From: DAOUBP01 sp034432655
Lineage (GTDB): Bacteria > Chloroflexota > Anaerolineae > CG2-30-64-16
DNA length: 61,393 nt
Assembly (NCBI GenBank): GCA_034432655.1
Contig: DAOUBP010000012.1
Location: 1-61,393 of the forward strand
Direction of reading: 5' to 3'
The translations under genes and the position numbers were made by a program. The notes below the pieces were generated by a model. It was given only the letters and a program-made list of their open reading frames with translations. It was not told where the DNA came from and ran no database searches. Of the stretch, positions 56,638 through 61,393 are shown in pieces. Numbering within the stretch: the stretch's first letter is position 1; each line of letters opens with the position of its first letter.

Positions 56638-57972
56638 CTACGTGGCGATGGGCAGGGTGAAGGTGAACGTGCTGCCCTGGCCAGGGGTGCTTTCCGCTGT
56701 CACGGTCCCGCCGTGGGCCAGGACCAACTGTTTGACAATGGCCAACCCCAGGCCGGCGCCGCCGGTCTGCCGGGCACGGGCCCGGTCGGCGCGATAGAAG
56801 CGATCGAAGACATAGGGGAGGTGTTCCGCCGGGATCCCGGCGCCGGTATCGCGCACCGCAACCACAACTTCTGAACCGCGTGCTTTGGCAGTGATAGTGA
56901 TCCGGCCGCCGGCCGGGGTGTAGGCCAGCGCGTTGGCCAGCAGGTTGCGCAGCACCTGGCCGATCCGCTCCCGGTCCACATCCACCAGGGGCAGATCATC
57001 CGGCAACACCACTTCCAGGGTCAGCCCCTTGGCGTCGGCTTGTGGCCGAAACATGGCCACAGCTTGCTCTATGATGCCGGACAGGGGGGCTGGGCCGCGC
57101 AACAGGGTCAGCTGCCCGGCCTCGGCCTGTGCCAGTTCCTGCAAGTCGGCCACTAACCGGCTCAGGAGCATGGTCTCTTCGTAAAGATTGTCCACCAACG
57201 CGGCATCAGGGGGCAGCAGGCCATCGCGGACAGCTTCCAGGTAGCCGCGCAGGTTGGTGAGAGGTGTGCGCAGCTCGTGGGCCACATCACCCACCATGTT
57301 TCGGCGCAGCTGCTCTTGCTGGGCCAGGCTGTCGGCCATAGCATTGAATGCATGTGCCAGTTGGCCGATCTCGTCCTCCGTCTCGATATCCACGCGCACC
57401 GTAAGGTCACCTCGCTCCATGCGGCGGGCCGCCTCTGTGAGACGCTCCACCGGCCGCAAGATGCGGCTGGAGGTGGCAAAGGTGACGAGCACCGCTACCA
57501 GGCCGGCGATCAGTGCGCCGAGCAGCAAAGAGCGATTGACCGCTGTCAAAAAGGCGACCTCTTCGGCCGGCGGCCCACTTACGGCCCCGATGTAGAGCAG
57601 GCCGACGATCGTCCCATCTACCCGGATGGCGGCTGAGGGTGGGGGCCATTTGGCATCTATAGCCCTGCCGATCAGCCGTCGGTCTGAAGCCGCCACGATG
57701 GTGCCGGCGGTGTCGGTGATGATGATCCGCTCCCCGCTGATCTGGCCCAGGTTTTCGATGTCGCCCTGGATCTCCTCCCAGTTGCGGCTTTGTGCATAGG
57801 CGCGCGCCAACAGGAAGCCCAGCCGCCGGCTTTCCATGGGATTGCGCACCTCCACATAGCGTTGGAACTCGCCGGTGGTGCGCCGGCTGGCCACGAACGC
57901 TGTGACACTGACGGCGATCAGCATCACCAGGATGGTAGAAACCAGCAGACGGAAACGCAGACTGCGAAACAC
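56638..57972 (-). CDS. Membrane sensor histidine kinase (HAMP-HisKA-HATPase)
   Basis: The 444-residue product has two membrane segments (about 8-28 and 145-168) flanking a ~115-residue extracytoplasmic sensor. A HAMP linker (RILRPVERLTEAARRMERGDL), phospho-His box VGDVAHELRTPLTNLRG, N box VLRNLLANALAYTPAGG and G boxes VRDTGAGIP and GAGLGLAIVKQL follow. It starts 1 nt after the stop of the response regulator. HtrA and a MacB-type permease upstream suggest an envelope-stress circuit (inference). Confidence 0.93.
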   Translation of the reverse strand: MFRSLRFRLLVSTILVMLIAVSVTAFVASRRTTGEFQRYVEVRNPMESRRLGFLLARAYAQSRNWEEIQGDIENLGQISGERIIITDTAGTIVAASDRRLIGRAIDAKWPPPSAAIRVDGTIVGLLYIGAVSGPPAEEVAFLTAVNRSLLLGALIAGLVAVLVTFATSSRILRPVERLTEAARRMERGDLTVRVDIETEDEIGQLAHAFNAMADSLAQQEQLRRNMVGDVAHELRTPLTNLRGYLEAVRDGLLPPDAALVDNLYEETMLLSRLVADLQELAQAEAGQLTLLRGPAPLSGIIEQAVAMFRPQADAKGLTLEVVLPDDLPLVDVDRERIGQVLRNLLANALAYTPAGGRITITAKARGSEVVVAVRDTGAGIPAEHLPYVFDRFYRADRARARQTGGAGLGLAIVKQLVLAHGGTVTAESTPGQGSTFTFTLPIAT

Positions 57973-57973
57973 C

Positions 57974-58672
57974 TTACCTCGCGGTGGTCTGACGGCCTTC
58001 GAACCGATAGCCTACGCCTGGCACAGTGGTGATGTAACGCGGCTGGGCTGGAGTTGGTTCGATCTTGCGGCGCAAATTCATGATGTGGACGTCAATGGTA
58101 CGCTCGATCCCATCGTAATCATAGCCGAAAACCCGATCCAGCAGTTCTGCGCGGGTGAAGGCGCGGCCCGGCTCGCGGGCCAACGCCTCCAGCAACCGGA
58201 ATTCGGTCGGCGTCAGGTTTGCTGGTCGGTCCCCCACGCGCACTTCGTGGCGGATGAAGCTGATCACCAGGTCGCCGAAGCGGAGGTCAGCCGGCGGTGG
58301 TTCCTCCGGCGTCGTGCGCCGCAAGACGGCACGGACGCGCGCCACCAGCTCGCGCGGGTTGAACGGTTTGGTCACGTAGTCGTCCGCGCCGATATCCAGG
58401 CCGCGCAGCTTGTCTTCGTCGGTGCTGCGCGCCGTAAGCATGATGATCGGCACGCGCGACTCCGCCCGCAACAGGCGACACACATCCATGCCGTCCAGCT
58501 CCGGCAACATCAAGTCCAGCACGACCAGGTCGGGCTGTTTGCGCCGCGCCACATCCAGGGCCTCCTGGCCATCGTAGGCGGTGAGCACGGTGTACCCGTC
58601 GCGTTTCAGATAAAGCGAGACCAGGTCAACGATCTTTTTGTCATCATCTACTACCAGGATGGTGCGGTTCAT
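57974..58672 (-). CDS. OmpR-family response regulator
   Basis: The 232-residue product has a receiver domain (ILVVDDDKKIVDLVSLYLKRDG, phospho-Asp in LVVLDLMLPELDG, KPFNPREL) and a winged-helix domain ending IDVHIMNLRRKIEPTPAQPRYITTVPGVGYRFEG. It pairs with the next kinase gene (1-nt gap). It follows htrA by 56 nt. Confidence 0.94.
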   Translation of the reverse strand: MNRTILVVDDDKKIVDLVSLYLKRDGYTVLTAYDGQEALDVARRKQPDLVVLDLMLPELDGMDVCRLLRAESRVPIIMLTARSTDEDKLRGLDIGADDYVTKPFNPRELVARVRAVLRRTTPEEPPPADLRFGDLVISFIRHEVRVGDRPANLTPTEFRLLEALAREPGRAFTRAELLDRVFGYDYDGIERTIDVHIMNLRRKIEPTPAQPRYITTVPGVGYRFEGRQTTAR

Positions 58673-58728
58673 AATTCTATCTTACCTGTCATGAACGCCC
58701 GGCGCAAGAAGCCCTGACGGCCGGGCCA

Positions 58729-59994
58729 CTATGGTTGTGTCTGCGGCCGGGCAGCAAGGGTGACGGTGATCTGGGTCTCCCCGCGCGCGCCTGCCCGGAG
58801 GACGGTCAGCTCCACCTTATCGCCCGGCGACTTGTAGTTCTCCAGATGAACCAGGATGTCATCGAAAGTTTTGACCGGCTGGCCGTCAATAGCAATGATC
58901 AGGTCGCCCCCGCGCGGGAGATAAATGGGACCGGTAGCGCTCAAGCCCAGGACCACATCGGTCGGTGCTGTCGCACCCCGCAACCCGGCCCGGCTGGCCG
59001 GCCCGCCGCTCACCACGTCTATCACGTAGGCGCCCCGCACGTCGGGCGAGAAGCCCAGCGCCTCAGCCCAGGCCGGGCTGTAGGTCTGTCCTCGGATGCC
59101 CAGGTAGGCATGTTGGTACTTGCCGTCAGCGATCAGTGCCGGCACCACACGCTGGACGATGTTGATCGGGATGGCGAACCCCACGCCGGAGTTGGTCCCC
59201 GCGTCGGAGCGGATCTGGAAGTTGACACCGATCACTTCTCCCCGGTCGTTCAGCAACGGCCCGCCGGAGTTGCCGGGATTGATCGCTGCATCGGTCTGGA
59301 TGACCTGCGGGATGTTGTAACTTTGCGCGCTGTCCGGGTTGCTGGGCAGGCTGCGGCCGATCGCACTGACGATGCCGGTGGTCATGGTGCCCACCAGCCC
59401 GAAGGGATTGCCGATCGCGATGGCCCGCTGGCCCACCTTGACTTCACGGATGTCCCCCTGCCTCACCGGCACCAGATGGGCGATTTGGGGGTCTACCTTG
59501 ATAACCGCCAGGTCGCTGTCCGAATCGGTGCCGACCAGCTCGGCCGGCAGGGTGACCCCGTCGAAGAAGGTAACCTGAAGCCGGTCGGCGCCGGCCACCA
59601 CGTGATTGTTGGTCACGATATGGCCCTGAGTGTCCCACACAAAGCCTGAGCCGCTGCCCGCCGGCAGGGTAGAATTGCCACTGCGGGTGAGGCGAGTTTG
59701 GTTTTCGATGTAAACCACCGATGGGTTGACTTGCTCGTAGACAGCTTCATACAGTTGCGGCTCCAGGTCGGCGCCCTCGGGCACCACAATCTGCACCGGT
59801 GCTTCTTTAGCCTGGGGCACAGTCCCGACGGCGGAGGGTGATGGCGCAGTTGTCGGTGCTGGCTGCGCGCTGGCAACAGCCGTCGCAGGAAGGAGGCTCT
59901 CCAGCCGTGTCAGCACCGGAGGCAGGCTGCTGCAAGCAGCCAGGCTCAAGACGATCAAGACCGTAACGATGCTCAGGAAAGTGATGTGTTTCAT
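58729..59994 (-). CDS. HtrA/DegQ-type serine protease, lipoprotein
   Basis: The 421-residue product has a lipoprotein signal ending LAAC (Cys21), a Pro/Ser/Ala linker and an S1C trypsin domain. Catalytic residues are His in GHIVTNNHVVAGAD, Asp in GTDSDSDLAVIKV and Ser in INPGNSGGPLLNDRGEVIGVNF. A single PDZ domain near the C-terminus (SRAGLRGATAP ... DLIIAIDGQPVKTFDDILVHLENYKSPGD) follows. It degrades or refolds misfolded envelope proteins. It is followed by a two-component pair. Confidence 0.95.
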   Translation of the reverse strand: MKHITFLSIVTVLIVLSLAACSSLPPVLTRLESLLPATAVASAQPAPTTAPSPSAVGTVPQAKEAPVQIVVPEGADLEPQLYEAVYEQVNPSVVYIENQTRLTRSGNSTLPAGSGSGFVWDTQGHIVTNNHVVAGADRLQVTFFDGVTLPAELVGTDSDSDLAVIKVDPQIAHLVPVRQGDIREVKVGQRAIAIGNPFGLVGTMTTGIVSAIGRSLPSNPDSAQSYNIPQVIQTDAAINPGNSGGPLLNDRGEVIGVNFQIRSDAGTNSGVGFAIPINIVQRVVPALIADGKYQHAYLGIRGQTYSPAWAEALGFSPDVRGAYVIDVVSGGPASRAGLRGATAPTDVVLGLSATGPIYLPRGGDLIIAIDGQPVKTFDDILVHLENYKSPGDKVELTVLRAGARGETQITVTLAARPQTQP

Positions 59995-60025
59995 TGTGTT
60001 GGTTGTCTCCTAACCCATTATGTAC

Positions 60026-61261
60026 TCATTCATAACGCAAAGCGTCTATGGGATTCAATTGCGCGGCCCGGCTGGCAGGATAAAGGCCGAAAAAGATACC
60101 GATCCCTACTGATACTGTCAGCGCCAGGATAACACTCTGCGGCGTCACCAGGGCTTGTGTGCTGCCCAACAGCGGTGTGATGAGCTGGGCCCCTCCGAAC
60201 CCCGCGCCGACCCCGATCAGACCGCCCATGACGCTGAGCACCACTGCCTCGGCGAGGAACTGGATCAAGATGTCCCTGCGCTTGGCCCCCACGGCTTTGC
60301 GCAGGCCGATTTCGCGCGTCCGCTCGGTAACGCTGACCAGCATGATGTTCATGATGCCGATACCGCCCACCAGCAAAGAAATCGCGGCAATACTGCCCAG
60401 CAGGGTCGTGAAGGTGCCGGTGGTCTGTTCGATGGTGCTCACGATGTCCGCCTGGTTTTGGATGGTGAAATCGTCAGCTGTCCCGCTTTCCAGCCCGTGA
60501 CGAGCGCGCAGAATCGCTGTCACCTGCGCCTGGGCCAGCTTCATTTCGTCGGCCGAACGCACCTGCAAGTTGATTGCCCGCACGGTGGTGGTGCCAGCGC
60601 CACCCAGTTTCACTTGTGCCGTTCGCAGCGGTATGAAGATGACGTTGTCTTGGTTTTGCGGCCCACTGGCCCCTTTCGCTTTCAGGACTCCCACCACTTC
60701 GTAGTTCTGCCGGTTAATCCGGATGATCTCACCCACCGGGTTGACCGCTGTGCTGCCGAACAGGTCTTGGATTGTTGTCTGGCCCAAGACGGCAACCATG
60801 GCCAGCGTTTCGTTGTCTTCTGCCGAGATAAACCGCCCCGCAGCCAAGTTCCAGTTGCGCACGGTTGCGTATGTTTCGGTTACGCCGGTAACGGAGGGCG
60901 AGGCTGTCTTCCCGCTGTACGATACGGTAACGTTCGGAGCGCTGTACTCCGGCGCAACGAGGTTAACGGCACTGGCCAGGCCCCGGATCGCTTCCACGTC
61001 GGCCAGGGTGAGCGGCCGGATGTTTTGTTGTAGCCCCTGGCGGGAGAAACCGAACGACGTGCCTGCGGTCACGACCAACAGATTAGACCCCAATGACTGG
61101 AACTGGCTTAACACTTGAGCCTGCGCACCCTGCCCCACCGCCACCAGGGCGATCACCGCAGCCACGCCAATGATGACGCCCAACATCGTCAGGAAGGAAC
61201 GCATCTTATGCGCCACCAGCGATTGTACCGCCACCCGTAGAACCATGAACCATTTTTTCAT
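60026..61261 (-). CDS. MacB/FtsX-type ABC transporter permease
   Basis: The 411-residue product has the MacB layout: N-terminal membrane helix with ALVAHKMRSFLTMLGVIIGVAAVIALVAVG, a large periplasmic domain, and three C-terminal helices (IAAISLLVGGIGIMNIMLVSVTERTREIGLRKAVGAKRRDI). It ends ARAAQLNPIDALRYE. It exports antibiotics or peptides, or acts in envelope mechanotransmission. The partner ATPase is not in the window. Confidence 0.93.
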   Translation of the reverse strand: MKKWFMVLRVAVQSLVAHKMRSFLTMLGVIIGVAAVIALVAVGQGAQAQVLSQFQSLGSNLLVVTAGTSFGFSRQGLQQNIRPLTLADVEAIRGLASAVNLVAPEYSAPNVTVSYSGKTASPSVTGVTETYATVRNWNLAAGRFISAEDNETLAMVAVLGQTTIQDLFGSTAVNPVGEIIRINRQNYEVVGVLKAKGASGPQNQDNVIFIPLRTAQVKLGGAGTTTVRAINLQVRSADEMKLAQAQVTAILRARHGLESGTADDFTIQNQADIVSTIEQTTGTFTTLLGSIAAISLLVGGIGIMNIMLVSVTERTREIGLRKAVGAKRRDILIQFLAEAVVLSVMGGLIGVGAGFGGAQLITPLLGSTQALVTPQSVILALTVSVGIGIFFGLYPASRAAQLNPIDALRYE

Positions 61262-61275
61262 TGCGGCAGCTCCTG

Positions 61276-61393
61276 TCAGCGGTTGGGGAAGCGTTGTTGG
61301 CCGGGGCCGGTGGGGAAGCCCATGGTGCCGAAGCCGCGGAGGTTGAAGTTAGCGGTAGCGCTGGCGGTGAATTCGACGATGACCTGATCGCCG
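61276..61393 (-). CDS. C-terminal end of a further gene of the MacB operon (partial)
   Basis: The frame is open from the window edge to a TGA at 61276-61278 and codes for 38 residues (DQVIVEFTASATANFN, then a Gly/Phe/Pro-rich tail GFPTGPGQQRFPNR). It ends 14 nt before the permease start, with AGGAG in between. An efflux adaptor (MacA-like) would fit the position, but the fragment is too short to identify. Confidence 0.55.
   Translation of the reverse strand, partial: GDQVIVEFTASATANFNLRGFGTMGFPTGPGQQRFPNR

Overview
The window looks like a piece of a GC-rich bacterial chromosome, most likely a Chloroflexota (Anaerolineae-like) genome. This is inferred from protein character, not from any marker RNA. 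Support comes from a LexA with the CGAAC-N4-GTTCG type of SOS box, consensus TTGACA/TATAAT promoters, a beta-gamma fused 2-oxoacid:ferredoxin oxidoreductase, a small bacterial SUI1/eIF1-like protein, a MoxR/DUF58/DUF4129 set, lamin-tail proteins with Thr-Pro linkers, and many thermophile-like housekeeping genes. There are no rRNA or tRNA genes, no intact insertion sequences and no CRISPR array.

Layout. 1-9.3 kb (minus strand): a secreted lamin-tail protein (cut by the window edge), the primary sigma factor, an rpsU-infA-methyltransferase operon with a structured leader and a perfect parS site, then a moxR-rsmI-DUF58-DUF4129 operon. 9.3-16 kb: SOS-controlled lexA-mpg, murJ, a Nudix hydrolase, an alpha/beta hydrolase, an MFS transporter and a PfkB kinase. 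16-23.4 kb: a 47-residue membrane peptide with its own terminator, a KorA/KorBG oxidoreductase, exopolyphosphatase, RarA fused to a methyltransferase-like domain, and a decayed MNT-HepT-like toxin-antitoxin pair. 23.5-28.9 kb: a tightly coupled three-gene operon encoding a 1075-residue protein with three RAMP modules, a zinc-ribbon protein of unknown family and a Cas6-like RAMP protein, with no Cas10, Cas1, Cas2 or array. This is the strongest candidate for an undescribed system.

29-42 kb: housekeeping and metabolic genes (SUI1, rsfS, ndk, HDAC, CBS, photolyase, an N-acylamino-acid racemase operon, a BaiN-like flavoprotein, queG, and an MrfA-type helicase with an HNH insert). Here queG and the helicase each carry one in-frame copy of the same ~62-bp palindromic element plus a heptamer tandem array. 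42-48.2 kb: a putative ceramide/sphingolipid operon (3-ketosphinganine reductase-like SDR, GNAT-type ceramide synthase-like protein, CerR-like epimerase, serine palmitoyltransferase) followed by an HhH-papain protease.

48-61.4 kb: a soluble two-component pair, a molybdopterin oxidoreductase, a methyltransferase, two endonuclease/exonuclease/phosphatase paralogues, then a 0.9-kb gene-free region. That region holds a cluster of about seven DnaA-box-like sites, an AT-rich stretch and a promoter-to-terminator unit for a roughly 370-nt structured RNA I cannot assign to a family. The end of the window is a minus-strand envelope block: glycoside-hydrolase-like/polysaccharide deacetylase, sensor kinase, response regulator, HtrA lipoprotein protease, MacB-like permease and the end of a further gene. 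The DnaA-box cluster and the parS site about 50 kb away together suggest an origin-proximal segment, although no dnaA, dnaN or parAB gene is present.
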